The notes: a model not told the origin generated them from the letters alone. Counted from the stretch's first letter, positions 48,201 to 59,139 are shown. The stretch: 64,000 bases of DNA from Hyposmocoma kahamanoa (GCF_003589595.1 NW_020653397.1:594880-658879); one strand, 5' to 3'. Translations and numbers: made by a program.

Positions 48201-51200
48201 ATCGTATAGCTTATGGTATTATGTGTGGATCTATCTTAATTTTTTTCATCTTCGACTGCCTGAGTGCCCTGTTGGAGTGCTTGTAGAGGTTTATCATTTC
48301 TTGACGTATTATGTAGCTTCAAAGGTGTCTGTATGTTAATATATGTATGTGCACAAATAGTTCTCCACACAATGTTATGTTTTTTCGTTATAAAACGCAT
48401 ATAAGAAAATTTTGACATATAAACAGTATTAATTTGCCAGAGGAACGCACGTCCTCTCGCTTCGAGAGTTTTGTAAGGAGTGCTGATGGAAGGAAAATAG
48501 AATTCGAGAACGAATAAAAAAATTTAGAAGTAAGTGGCCAGAAACCAGTAAAGAGGATGATAAAAAGATGGGATTACGATGAAGGAGGTCGCATCGTCAC
48601 ACTGATGGGTAATCATTGTAATCGTCCATAAATTCTGTTAAAATCAAAGTCAAAGATTATTTATTCCATAGGTAAAATAAAATTACACTTGAAAACGTCA
48701 CATTTAAGCTCCTGCTCGTTCACTACGCTGACCTCCCTGAGAAGAACGAGCGAGAAACTCTAGGGATTGCTCTTTTCAAATAAACTTAAATGCTATGGAA
48801 TACACTTTGAATCAAATTTGTGTGGATTCTGGAGCCATGTCGTCTTTCCATACATCTTTATCTAACACGTAGACTTCAATTTTGTAATATGATTTTTCGA
48901 TCAAAATATTTTTAATGTAGTATTTAAACTTAGGAAATGATAAACTTAATATATGCTCCGGAATCCTATTGTAAAAACGTATACAGTTCCCCATAAAAGA
49001 GCTGTTTACCTTGGTTAAACGAAATCGTGGTACCATGAGTTTGGACTTAGCTCTAAGGATAATATTATGGATATCTTCTTTCTTATTGAAATTATGTGTA
49101 TTTTTACGGGCATATAAAATATTTGAGTAAATGTACTGTGATGCTACAGTCATGATACCAGTCTCCTTAAACTTTTCTCTGAGAGGAACCCGAGAGCCTA
49201 GACGGTACACAGAACGAATCGCTCGTTTTTGCAATACAAATATGGTTTGAATATCTGCCGCTTTACCCCACATGAGAATCCCGTAGGACATTATACTATG
49301 GAAGTAACTAAAGTAAACTAGTCTAGCAGTACTAACATCGGTAAGCTCACGTATTCTGCGGACTGCGTATGCAGCGGAGCTTAATCTTATTCTTAATTAT
49401 ACATCTTTCTAAATGATTTGAACTGCTTTCAATGTCCTTCCTACTATTGGTTGGCGACCATTATGGAAAATGTATTTCTAAAAAGCGGTGGTAGTGTTGT
49501 GTAATGGTTCGACTCAAGCGGAGAGTCGTGGATTCGAATTTGGGTGTGCACCTCGTGAGTTTTTCGGAATTTATGTGCGAGATTTAATTTGAAATTTATC
49601 AAGAGCTTTTCGGTGAAGGAAAATCATCGCGAGGAAACTTGCACATGTCTGCAAAGCAATGTGGGTGAAGTTTACGTCTAACTATTATTTCTTCTAAATA
49701 CTATCATTGTACGTTCCAGCTATTCACAGAATACGGCCGCCTGGCAGCACAGCAGAGCAGCGGTTGCAAGCCGTTTCAGCGACTACAGTTCCTCGTCAGG
49801 GATTGGAGCTTTCCTTATGAGTATCAGTATGGCGCTGTGGGGGGCCAGAAACTGCTTAATAGACGATTAGAGGTAATATTTTAACGTTAGCATTGTGAGT
49901 AAATCTTTTGACTATCAAAGGGGACATAAACGTGTCTAATCACGACGACGCACCCCTCATGAAAGAATGGCACAAGTGGAGTTACAATGAACATGTCTAT
50001 AGCTCCATTAGATACAGAAAAATGTAACCCAAATCCTCTCCAATTCTTGTAACTCTATCTACANNNNNNNNNNCTACAAGCTCTCCGCCGCCATATCGCC
50101 TCGTGTTTCGAAGAATTAGCCTGCTTCCTGATGCCTCATCCGGGAATGAACGTTGCTACTAATCCTAACTTCAATGGGAAACTCGCAGGTAAAAGCTTGA
50201 TTTAGGAATTGATGACGAAGAAATTTAATGACACTAGAGTTCCTTGTTTATGTCGGCCGCCAAGCAGCATTACCATGTGCTTTTGAATAAGGTGGTGAAT
50301 TACGACTTATTTCTCCCGTTGCTTGATATTAGAAAAGAGGAAAAAGAAATTATCTGCAAGAAGGAAAAACAAATAACATGTAAATATCAACAAAACAATA
50401 TAGTATATTATAATACATATTTATAAAATTAGCCTTCACTTTACAAGTTTTGTGTTACAACTTTTGATATAATTATTTTTTTGTTGGAAAGAAACTGAGG
50501 TACCCAGTAATTGATCTCATTTAAATTTGAACAAAATTATCCACCTCTGAGGGCGGCAAACCAGAGGTTTCGATAAAACCTGGCTAATGATGTAATTCCA
50601 CGGATTTTTGAGGTCGGTTTTTTTAATAATTTCCTATCAAGTACGAATCAAACTCAAATAAACTTTGGTGCTTCTCCAGAAATAAGTCCCGAGTTCAAAG
50701 CCTCCCTAAAAGAGCTAATTCCGATGCTGCTTTCTCCGCAATCTCTGTTGCCGAAGACGATAGACGGACAGAAGGTGAAAGCCAAAGACCTACTGCTGTA
50801 CTTCAAGGCTTACATGAACGTCTTCAACGGCACCGAACTGCCGGAGCCGAAGAGCATTTTGGAGGTGAGTGGTAACTATTGTATTTACCTCGGTGGCGCA
50901 ACAGTTTGCACTGTAGACACTGGATGAGGAGGTCCCGGGTTTGATTCCCGGTAAGTGCAATTTGCAAATGAACTTTACTAAATTGGTTCTCGTCCATTGG
51001 TTCCAGACCATTTTTATTTAGGTATTTTTTCAAGATGGCCGCCTTACAAGTGAATTTTCCCTTGTTTGTTGTAATATTTCTCTCTGAAACAACCTACAGC
51101 AATTTTAGTCAGGTTGCCGCGGTGAGTACCAGAAAAAACTCCACATCAGCAGCTTGAAACTGCGTCTTTTCCGAGTCGAGGCGCATAATTGCGATTCAGA

Positions 51201-54200
51201 ACTGGCAGTTTGGAAACTTTTGACATTTCACATCGGAACAATAATTGATTTAGCTCACAAATTAGAAATATATAGTAGGAATCAGGTTTATCTTCTCGCT
51301 CGGAAACCCATCTCATTTCGAGACTACCCGATCGGGTCGATTCCAATTTGAATCAAAATCAGGACGCAGGTGGGACGCCAGCTGCCCGGGCAAAGTACAC
51401 ATCTTAGCCCTAAACGTTGATCCACACCCTGGCTAATTTCTACCGAGAGTAAAAAGAATTAAAAATTCGAAAAACAAAATGGCCGCCATACTTTAGGAGG
51501 CCTGTATCTCGGAATCTATTAGAAATTGGTGGATTGTGCTCAAACTAAAGTCCGAAAAGAATTCTGTTGCTCTGTTACTCGTTGTACAGGGAATTCCCTA
51601 GGTTTGACATACTAGGGTGGTTGTCTGCCACATAGTTATTATTATTGTGTAAAATCTATCAAATGGAAAAGCGTGGCGTTGAATGTAGAGCGTAATATAT
51701 TGGCTTCGTAGCTTGATTTAAATAATCTCCTTAAAGGAGACTCATAGCCAGCAGTGGAATGTATAATGGATTGATGATAGTGAAGTTAGAATATTTGACA
51801 GTTACAAAAGCAAAAAAACACTTTCTCCAAGTCACAAATTTATTTAAGGGGCAATTAGTACCTATTATACGATTTTATAATAAGATTTTGTTTGATATTT
51901 AAAATTTGCTATTCACGAGCGAGGTTTCAAACTATAGAGAAACAAAAATTTTATATTAAAGGTTATTATTACATAGTCTCTGCATAGTTGGATAACAAAA
52001 GTCATTGGTAGTGACCCGTTTAGTTCTTGCAGGTTGTCTCGATCTACGACGTTTGAAATAAATATTGTAAATGATACATGTTTATTTACAAAAAGCAACC
52101 CCTAGAGTTTCTTGCTCATTCTTAGGGGATTCTGCCTTACAAATGAGTAGCAGAATTTAATTGATATGATTATTAGGTACGTGCGAAATAAAGATTATTT
52201 CACTTCGACTTTGAAAAGCTGTATTGATATTGATAACGCAATTTTAAGCAGAATTCTCCAAACCGTAACAAATCTTGTATGATTTTTGTGTATACTGAGA
52301 TAGTTTTACTAATTGTATTGTTTCCAGGCATTGACTTACAATTATACGAACGTCGGGTCCGCGCTAAAAACTGTCCGAACTTATAGGGCGTTAAAATCGT
52401 GTACAGAGCGTCATTCACGTTTTAGTCTTCGTTTGTTCGACTGACAGCGAAGCAAGCAAAATTAGACAGTACTGCGATGACATTACAAAATCAATTCAAC
52501 GTTTTAGCTTTTTCATATTCCTTTACATGTCGCTACGTTTAAATAGGTTGACTTGGGACATTTTTTTCGTGTTTTTTGTATTAGACCCGTCGTCCATTTA
52601 TTTGTAAGTCAATGTTGCCAGGGTATTATTTTTTTTACATTTTTACTCACTTTTCAGGCAACAGCAGAAGCAAACAACCTTTCAGCAGTCGCGGAAGCTC
52701 GCGAGGTGTACGATACGGTGATGGAGGACGTTTGCGGGGGGAACAAACCGTACCTCCAGCCGAGGATGCTCGAGGAGGAGCATCGTAGGGCGAGGGACAA
52801 GGCGCTGCACGCGTTCCACAGCAAAAGGAAGATGGGGGGCGATGAGCTCGCGAATTCTTACGGGGCGCAGTTGTTAAAGGTGGGTCAAGATGGGCTAATC
52901 ACTTTTTACCATCATTTTTTTAACTATAGGTATACAATAGTACAGCTCTTTGTGATAGAGCTCGCTTAGGGATATAATGCCACCATGCCTATTTCTGCTG
53001 TCAAGCAGTAGTATGAGCATTACTGCGTTCCAGTTTTGAAGGGTAAACTGATTTAAATTAAGTACAATTTTGTGGTAGGTATATATGGCCAGTGGTTTTT
53101 TTTACGTTCCAAAAATATGCCCATGACAGTGTAATCTAAATAAATAGGCACAAACACCATTTTTACAAACTGCTTTACTTCCTAAGATTCAGAGCAATAC
53201 CTACTGAATAGCAGTTCGTTACCTACGGCGACAATGCCACCGTGGGTGTGTGACTTCTATTGCCTATTTATTTCGATTTTTGTTATTTATTTAATTTTCT
53301 GTGGTGCATGACCATTATTTACATCGCGGTCCGGTGTAACGCCGGGTTTATATCTTCCAATCTCACCTATTTCTTAATAGGCTTGTTATCTAAGCCAGTG
53401 GCGTGGCGTGGGGGTGCAGAGGGGGCCACGCCTCCGGGCGGCACAGCAACGGGGGCGCCGGAGAGCGCGGCCGATCCCTATTTTTTTTTGTTTTTACTTA
53501 AAATTAGAAAATAAATTCCGCTGTCTAAACGATATCCTGAACTACACAAAGGTGGCGTAGGCAGGCGAACACAAAAACACATACGAACCGAGTCTGCCCG
53601 AAGGAACCACTTTTGTAATCGTGAGCTAAGCGCGCTTTTCCGTAAGATCCAAGTCCATTACGCTTCGGCGTTGTTTCCCCGAACGAGCAGGAGTTGGAAG
53701 AGCAGTTCGAGCAGCTGCGCGCCCACAACGAGGGCAAGAACATCTTCCGCGTGGCGGGCACGCCGGCCGTGTTCGCGGCGCTGGCTCTGCTGGGGTACCT
53801 GCTGAGCCTGCTGGGGGGCGCGCTGGCGCTGCAGACGGCGGTGGCCGTCGGCCAGACGGTGGCCATGGCGGCCATCGTGCTCCTGGTGGTCTGGGCTTAC
53901 AGCAGGTAACGACCACTACATTATACGGAGTGTTTTTTAAATGGGACTGTATGGGGAAATCCGAAACCATCTAAGATACAAGGAAACTGTCTTAGGACCA
54001 TTAAGTCTTTTTTGTGAATACACTTTTGGCATAGTCAATTTTATGGTCCAGCGTGAGTCGTCCGATATAAATGAATGAAATTGATTAAAATTTTTTTTGG
54101 TGCTAATCGATTTAGTTTCATTGTGTGGGACGAAAAAGTCGGGCGCCGGAGTTGGTCAAATGTAATAAAATATTATTCGTATAAAATGAATAAAATTGTC

Positions 54201-57200
54201 ATTTTTTAATGCTAATAAACTAGTTTCTTATAAGTATGATTTCATTGTAAGGGAAGAAAAAAATCAGAACAGCAGAAGTTGGTCAAACTTAGTAAAAAGC
54301 TTTTTTCATAGAATCGTAGTTTTTCATACCGGGTAGTACTGCCAGTACTAACCCCGGACGAACTTCTCAATAATAATGTGTTGAAATTCGGAAATGAAAA
54401 CTTTTTAAAAACCTCACAGAATAAATTTAAATAACATATGAGACATAATAATAGACAGCAACCCGAAGCTTATTAAACTTTATTGACCGCAAGACATGGT
54501 GGTACAAAAGGCGGACTTAATGCTAAAAGATTTTGATGATGTCTCAACTCCTCCATTAATTGCCTATCTTGGAGCAGGACGAGCTACGTTTCTGTAACCA
54601 CTTCTTGGCCACCACTCGATTGTAGTTTTACTCCATCTGGCACTACCATGCCTCGCAATATGCTCAGCCCTGCTCCACCTTGACTTATGACATGGCGCGA
54701 GTAATGCTAGGCGTTAAACTTATAGACTGAGTTCCAAATAATTAATATGTTTTTTATCGACGGTCTATTACACCGAGGGTTTATATTAGCTTTTAGTCTC
54801 GAGTTGAAAACTTTACTTTTCACTTTGGTTGCAAGAAAAAAATATTTCAATCGTTTACACTCTACAAGAGAATTACAAATGAAAAGTCGGCAGTTTTCGC
54901 GATTTTTTTTTCCAACCACCGACACCGATACAACAAACACAACAAATCGCCACGATTAGAGGTCTTTGGCAATCACGACCGTCTTTCGAACGATTTGTGC
55001 TACATCGCGTTACTAAAACTGTCACGCTCCTGACGGTCATCTGTGGCTCCCATCATGTGATAATGACATGACATGTACCTACAGGGTGCATATAGCAGAT
55101 ATGGCCAACCCACTCCCAGTTCTTACGGCTAATTTGTCTACTGTTAATTGAAACGCTTATATTTTCATTTCGGCTTGCAGGATATCGGGGAACATGCGAG
55201 ACATTGGCGTTCAAATAGACGAAGTAGCAGATACAATACGAGAATATGTAAGTACTATATACAATAACTAACTAAATATAATAAATCATTACGGGCTACA
55301 TCACAACTACAGAAAGAAAAAAAGAACTGACGATTGTAACTCTATAGGAAGGAGAAGTTTGTTGGCATTCTTTTTTTATGTAATCATGAATAGCATATTT
55401 GGAAGAATTCGTAAGGTCTGGTGATTAGTTCCGCAGCTCAGTTGTGAGAGCGTCTAGCAGGTACTGCTCGAAGGCGCTTGTTCGAGTCCAGCCGGATCGA
55501 AATAATTTTTCTTAGTGTTCGATCTTTGTATTAATAATAGCATATCGACTGTGAACTGGCAATTGGTACTATCTCAATTTTGACACCATTACAGTATGAA
55601 GAAAAAATTGCATGCGTCATTTATATAGCACCTGGTTTATTAAATAAAAATACGTCGTTTTTAGATATTTTTATTAGACATGTATGTATGTACGGACAAC
55701 GGCACATCAGACTATACGTCAATATGTAGCTTGATGTGCTGGCGTGTGTACACTGCTATATAAATGGTTTTTTCTTCACCTGTAAAGTTGTCAAAATTAA
55801 GATAGTACCGGTTGCCAGTTCACACTCGATATTAGTAAAACGATATTATTATTATTTTAAAAGATGAATTCAATATAGGAATAACATAAACTGCTTTGAA
55901 TGGTAAATTTCCGAGAAAAAGTTAGGTTTTTGTAGTTACAGTTTTTACACAAATTTATTTTTAGTTTTTAATTATTATTACGTTTTCAGTTTCTCAATAT
56001 TATGTTACCTGTTTAACTCGATGGCTGTATAGCCCATGCTCGATAAATAAATAAATAATAAGTAAATTTGTCGACAAGTTCACCGTGTTGTTTCAATGGT
56101 AAAAAAATTAAAATTAGTCACGTGGGTCTTGCGTTTTAATGATAGAAAGTAACGCTCTGTCCACATCATTTATCGTAAAAGGTATAACAGTAGGGAAAAG
56201 GTGAAGAAAAGAAAGAAGTAAGGAAGAGGTACAATAAGGAACAGGCTGTAACAAAAACAATGGTATATAATCTCAGTACAGAGTAATATAAAATCGACCT
56301 CAAAAGCCATTCATCCCCTAGTTTGCCATCCTTAAGGTACCTTCTATCCAACAAAAAAAGAATCATCAAAATATATATAATAAAACTCGAATTCATAACC
56401 TCCTCCTTTGTTTGAAGTCGGTTAAAACAGATACCTCCCTACAGTTAGAAAAACGTAAGTGAACTCCCCAAAAGGAGCCTGTATTCGTCTGTAATATATT
56501 GCTGCTTTATAAGCAGTTTAGGTTTACATGATTGAAGGTCTCGTCTCCTTGAGAATTTTGATGGGAGACGCGCCGGAACGAAGCAAAGTAAGAATAACGA
56601 AGAAAAAAAATTAGAGAACGATTCAAAATTTCAAAAGTAGCCAGGAGCCAGAGAAAAGGGCGATAAAAAGGTGGGATGACTATGGTCGCATCGTCACACG
56701 TTGGTTGGAAGACGAATGGCATTTATTTTGTGCCTAACCTAATTTACCGACAATTTATTTAAACATTTATCTTATTGCATGGAATCAGTTGAAGCCAAAA
56801 TATACCATTAATCACGTTCAAATTTATATCATAGTGACCACTACAACGTATTATACAGGGTGCAATCGTTAATTTTGCCCAAGCGATTATTCCATAAATA
56901 TAAAAGAAAGAAAAAAAGAAAAAAAGAAAAAAATCAAAAAGCTAAACTTCTGCTGTCCCGATTTTTTTCGTCCCATACAATGAAATGATCCTGACATGAA
57001 ACTAAGTCGATCAGCACTAAAAAAATTTGATTAATTTTATTCATTTATACGGACCACACACACTTGACCCAATAATTGACTATGCCATTCTATTCTTATT
57101 CTATTACAATAGTTTTATTATTTCAGTTATAGCAGTTTAGTTATCTGTAAAATTTATTGTTACCTCTTAAAGTAGGTCCACTAAAGCCTCTCTACAAATG

Positions 57201-57612
57201 TCATATTAAATGTATGGGAGCGTTTAACGTTAAAATTTTGGATTTATCTAGCTTTATTTTTAAAAATTATTAATTGAAATGAAAATTATTGTCGATTTAC
57301 TCCTTAGGTAACGTACTTTCGATATCAGTTTAAAGCTTTTTGATATCTCTTATATTTATGGACTAATCACCTGGGCACACTTAACGATTGCACACTGTAT
57401 AGTAAAAGTACTAAACACACTATAACTTTTCTTAGCGCTTCTTGGAGACTACCTGCAGTTGATGTGGATTGGAAGCATTTAAGCAATCGATGCATTTGAA
57501 CACTAAATGAGGTTACCTTTCGCAGATACTCCGCCAAGCGTGGGACACGGCAAGCCACCGCGCCACAGCCACCGCGACTGGCTACAGTGGCGACGACAAG
57601 AAACGATCATAA
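42299..57612 (+). CDS. atl: Atlastin, ER membrane-fusion GTPase
   Basis: Eleven coding exons join in phase: 42299-42305, 43597-43808, 44498-44647, 45781-45936, 49720-49872, about 50074-50188 (5' end in an N gap), 50680-50864, 52658-52879, 53691-53905, 55181-55247 and 57526-57612. About 522 residues are visible plus perhaps eight hidden by the gap; Drosophila atl is about 540. Atlastin is a dynamin-like GTPase that tethers and fuses ER tubules. Motifs: P-loop GAFRKGKS (53-60); switch I SERDTTG in exon 3; G3 DTQG (130-133); G4 RDW (202-204); a three-helix-bundle region in exons 6-8 ([16 protein letters not shown]); paired membrane segments (about 423-446 and 448-470) in exon 9; and a C-terminal helical tail ending KKRS. 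Only seven coding bases lie in exon 1 (ATGGCAA, then GTGAGT). Exon 9 is very GC-rich. Long introns carry most of the repeats in this half of the window. Polyadenylation signal at 57687. Confidence 0.95.
43108..43245 (+). repeat. Short dispersed repeat in atl intron 1
   Basis: GTATAATAAAGTCACATCTG, CAAAATGGCAACTTTTCAGG, ending TTTCATGTAGTTCGTATTAT. Matches 61080-61240 and, over a shorter span, 41003-41075. Class unknown. Confidence 0.55.
44010..44165 (-). repeat. tRNA-core foldback repeat, truncated copy
   Basis: Minus-strand copy with terminal hairpin words (GAATGTCACGATGTTTGATA), the tail complement and the 3' half of the core (GATTCGAACCAACGTCTTCT). It stops within the core, 40 bp before the full copy at 44205. 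Confidence 0.7.
44205..44445 (-). repeat. tRNA-core foldback repeat, most complete copy
   Basis: Left arm about 44236-44304 and right arm about 44372-44440 are inverted copies with few mismatches. Examples are ATAATTATTAATACAAAGAT and GAACACTCAGAAAAAATTCC at left, and the complement of GGAATTTTTTCTGAATGTTC-type sequence at right. Between them, on the minus strand, lies a tRNA-like core with acceptor halves GGCCGGA and TCCGGCC, a D-arm-like CTTAGTTGGTATAGC and T-arm GGTTCGAATCC. It is in atl intron 2 and ends about 55 bp before exon 3. Confidence 0.8.
44925..45240 (-). repeat. LINE 3' end with TTTC tail (minus strand)
   Basis: The stretch GAAAGAAAGAAAATTC at 44926-44941 reads on the minus strand as a TTTC-repeat tail, as at the end of the LINE at 1-3120. 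The adjoining A-rich block has no frame. The family assignment is tentative. Confidence 0.35.
46465..46692. repeat. MITE family B, copy 2 (inverted)
   Basis: Inverted relative to 39893-40136, with both end motifs present (TGATTTTAATTC, CAATCAAAATCAAG). In atl intron 4. Confidence 0.75.
46850..47275 (+). mobile_element. LINE 3' end
   Basis: A frame tail encodes [18 protein letters not shown] before a stop (about 47035-47090), followed by a 3' UTR that ends in AATAAATG and a run of ATTTTTATTTTATTT. This fits a heavily 5'-truncated non-LTR copy. In atl intron 4. Confidence 0.45.
47690..47880 (+). repeat. tRNA-core foldback repeat
   Basis: 5' arm (AATACAAAGATCCGAC, GGAAAAATTCGTGAAGTCCG), core (GAGGCTCAGTTGGCATAGCG, GGTTCGTATCC), 3' arm and tail (CGGATCGAAGGAATTTTTTC, TTTCGATCTTTGTATTAATA). 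The B box is altered (GTATCC for GAATCC), so pol III activity is unlikely. Just after it, 47895-47960 (GCCTACGCCGATGGGAAAAA, then GTATGTATGTA) looks like another LINE tail. Confidence 0.7.
48650..49385 (-). mobile_element. 5'-truncated LINE with RT C-terminus
   Basis: Minus-strand frame (to 48812) encodes [50 protein letters not shown] and [13 protein letters not shown], the C-terminal region of a common insect RT. The frame extends upstream to about 49385 ([13 protein letters not shown]). The 3' UTR (48812-48650) matches the short copies at 13535, 52025 and 58535. In atl intron 4. Confidence 0.75.
49480..49700 (+). repeat. SINE, lepidopteran type
   Basis: Head GTGGTAGTGTTGTGTAATGG and GTGGATTCGAATTTGGG (B-box-like), then the characteristic body CTTTTCGGTGAAGGAAAATC, ATCGCGAGGAAACTTGCACA. 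It ends just before atl exon 5 (49720). Confidence 0.7.
50064..50073. other. Assembly gap (10 N)
   Basis: Ten N, probably a placeholder of unknown true length. It falls at the 5' edge of atl exon 6 and hides its splice acceptor and first codons. Confidence 0.95.
50885..50990 (+). repeat. tRNA-like SINE head next to the atl exon 7 donor
   Basis: CTCGGTGGCGCAACAGTTTG and GGTCCCGGGTTTGATTCCCG give an A/B-box pair; a body follows. It begins about 20 bp after the donor at 50865. Not called as a tRNA because no closed acceptor stem was found. Confidence 0.5.
51153..51362. repeat. MITE family B, copy 3
   Basis: Same orientation as copy 1; the left end has lost about 20 bp, the right end ATCAAAATCAG is kept. 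In atl intron 7. Confidence 0.7.
52025..52200 (+). repeat. 3' end of a LINE family (short copy)
   Basis: AGCAACCCCTAGAGTTTCTT, CTTACAAATGAGTAGCAGAA and GAAATAAAGATTATTTCACT match the 3' UTR at 13535-13735. In atl intron 7. Confidence 0.65.
52329..52614. repeat. hAT-like MITE, copy 3 (286 bp)
   Basis: Same ends as copy 1. Target duplication TTTCCAGG (52321-52328) and TTGCCAGG (52615-52622), 7 of 8 matching. About 58 bp longer than copies 1 and 2 because of extra internal sequence shared with copy 4. It ends 43 bp before atl exon 8. Confidence 0.9.
54025..54300. repeat. Dispersed repeat, inverted partner at 56855-57100
   Basis: Blocks AAATTGATTAAAATTTTTTT, TGGTGCTAATCGATTTAGTT and GGGACGAAAAAGTCGG recur about 100 bp on in altered form (54190-54290), and inverted at 56930-57090. 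In atl intron 9. Confidence 0.55.
55400..55541 (+). repeat. tRNA-core foldback repeat, tail interrupted
   Basis: GAAGAATTCGTAAGGTCTGG, the core (CGCAGCTCAGTTGTGAGAGC, TTGTTCGAGTCCAGCC), then CGGATCGAAATAATTTTTCT and GATCTTTGTATTAATAAT. The tail stops at the MITE that starts at 55542. Confidence 0.7.
55542..55832. repeat. MITE with 43-bp terminal inverted repeats
   Basis: Left end ATATCGACTGTGAACTGGCA and so on; right end is its complement with four mismatches over 43 bp. A smaller internal palindrome surrounds GGCACATCAGACTATAC (about 55708). The word CAACGGCACATCAGACTA also occurs near 39103. No coding sequence. In atl intron 10. Confidence 0.8.
56855..57100. repeat. Dispersed repeat starting ACAGGGTG, inverted partner of 54025
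   Basis: TTATACAGGGTGCAATCG, then CCCGATTTTTTTCGTCCCAT and AAAATTTGATTAATTTTATT. Another ATACAGGGTG start lies at 43242. In atl intron 10. Confidence 0.5.
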
Positions 57613-57686
57613 GATTAGATCACTTCGGAAAGGTTGTTGCAGTTAATGTCAAAAAAATGTAAATTCAAATATTCGTATTGGACAAA

Positions 57687-57692
57687 AATAAA
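57687..57692 (+). terminator. Polyadenylation signal AATAAA of atl
   Basis: 75 bp after the atl stop codon (57610-57612). The only close AATAAA. Confidence 0.6.
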
Positions 57693-57764
57693 AAGTTCCC
57701 AGGGTCCAGAACCTCAAGGTGCACTTTTGAATTGGTTTTTAAATTATTATTATTATTTTAATAA

Positions 57765-58030
57765 CACCAAGCGAAGGGACAAACAAGTCGTGCGCCTGGT
57801 GGTAAGCGACACGCTTATCCATAACAGTTGCAGTGACACTCAGAGCCTTTGATCGTAAAGATCTTAGGAGTGGGGTGACGGGCACAGTGGTGACTGTGCC
57901 CGTCACCCTGTGACATAGTTGACAAGTCCCATGTACCTGCAATTTCACCTGCACCCTTCGAAACCGGAACGCAGTAATGCTCACATAGTTTCCTAGACGA
58001 ACTCCTTCACAAGGAGGTCTACTGCTACTA
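57765..58030. repeat. Dispersed lepidopteran-type repeat, longest copy
   Basis: Starts AACACCAAGCGAAGGGACAA and ends GACGAACTCCTTCACAAGGA with GGTCTACTGC. An internal inverted pair GTGACGGGCACAGT and ACTGTGCCCGTCAC (57877-57910) forms a hairpin not seen in the other copies. Confidence 0.75.
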
Positions 58031-58438
58031 AAATTACATTATATTATTCCTATAAGGTTGATTTTGATCAAGTGATAACTTGCAATAACGTTGGCCAATA
58101 CCTCTACCACGAGCTTCTAGTTGTTGCTAACGAACGTGTAACGAAATTTGCACCGATTTGCCATACAAAGTTAGCGATAACCGTTGCTTTAGACGTTTCG
58201 CAAACGTGTGTCTTGTGTTGGATACAACTAGTATTGGGTTATGGAAAAACTACCATTGTGAAAAGAAAACATATTTTTCCGGATATTTTTCTTTTTTTTT
58301 CCACATTTGACGTTGACACCTGTCAAAAATTGAAGCTACTGATGTGGCTTTTAAATATACAAGTTTATATTTCACGCTAAATAAAACTTCAAAAGATATT
58401 TCTAAAATTACCCAGCAGTAGACACTTTATGTTGTCTA

Positions 58439-58802
58439 TGTTAGACACAAGCAACCGGCAACTAGAAGCGAATATTTCCGTACAATTGATATGAAATCGA
58501 CACAGTCACCGATTGCGGCGGTAGCTCTTGCTAGTAGTCTCGATCTAAGATATTTCAATTAAATATTGATAAATGTATTATATTTACACAGAGCAACCCC
58601 TACAATTTCTTGCTCATTCTCCTCAGGGGAATCTGCCTTACGAATGAGCGGTAGAGTTAAATCAGTGTGACGCTTTAAAGTGTAATTTGCTTACCTATGA
58701 AATAAAGATTATTTAACTTTGGACACTGCCGCAGATTGCCGCCACCGGAATTCGTATGAAAACAGAATATTCGCTTGTAGTTGCCGGTTGCTTGTATCGA
58801 AC
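58439..58802. repeat. Inverted-repeat element split by a LINE 3' end
   Basis: Arms AAGCAACCGGCAACTA.AAGC with GAATATT (58448-58477) and their complement (about 58766-58795). The interior is occupied by the LINE 3' end at 58535-58725. A related inverted stretch, CGCAAACGTGTGTCTTGTGT, lies outside at 58199 and complements about 58797-58816. Confidence 0.65.
58535..58725 (+). repeat. 3' end of a LINE family (short copy)
   Basis: AGCAACCCCTACAATTTCTT, CTTACGAATGAGCGGTAGAG and CCTATGAAATAAAGATTATT match the copies at 13535 and 52025. Confidence 0.65.
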
Positions 58803-58844
58803 ACAAGACACACGTTTGCGCGGCGCCATAATCTCATGGCAGAG

Positions 58845-59130
58845 CATTAACTTACAAATAAATGGACGACGGGTCTAATACAAAAACCACGAAAAGAATG
58901 TCCCAAGTCAACCTATTTAAACGTAGTGACATGTAAAGTAATATGAAAAAGCTAAAACGTTGAATTTAAATTGTAATGTCATCGCAGTACTGTCTAATTT
59001 TGCTTGCTTCGCTGTCAGTCGAACAAACGAAGACTAAAGCGTGAATGACGCTCTGTATACGATTCTAACGCCCTATAAGTTCGGACACTTTTTAGCGCAG
59101 ACCCGACGTCCATATAAATGTAAGTCAATG
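58845..59130. repeat. hAT-like MITE, copy 4 (286 bp)
   Basis: Perfect 8-bp target duplication TGGCAGAG (58837-58844 and 59131-59138). Inverted relative to copy 3 and identical in length. One end base differs (CATTAACTTAC). Confidence 0.9.
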
Positions 59131-59139
59131 TGGCAGAGG

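Noticed and set aside
53525..53970. Two minus-strand frames rich in Pro, Arg and Ala
   Set aside because: They are shadows of GC-rich atlastin exon 9, which has the expected membrane segments and splice sites.
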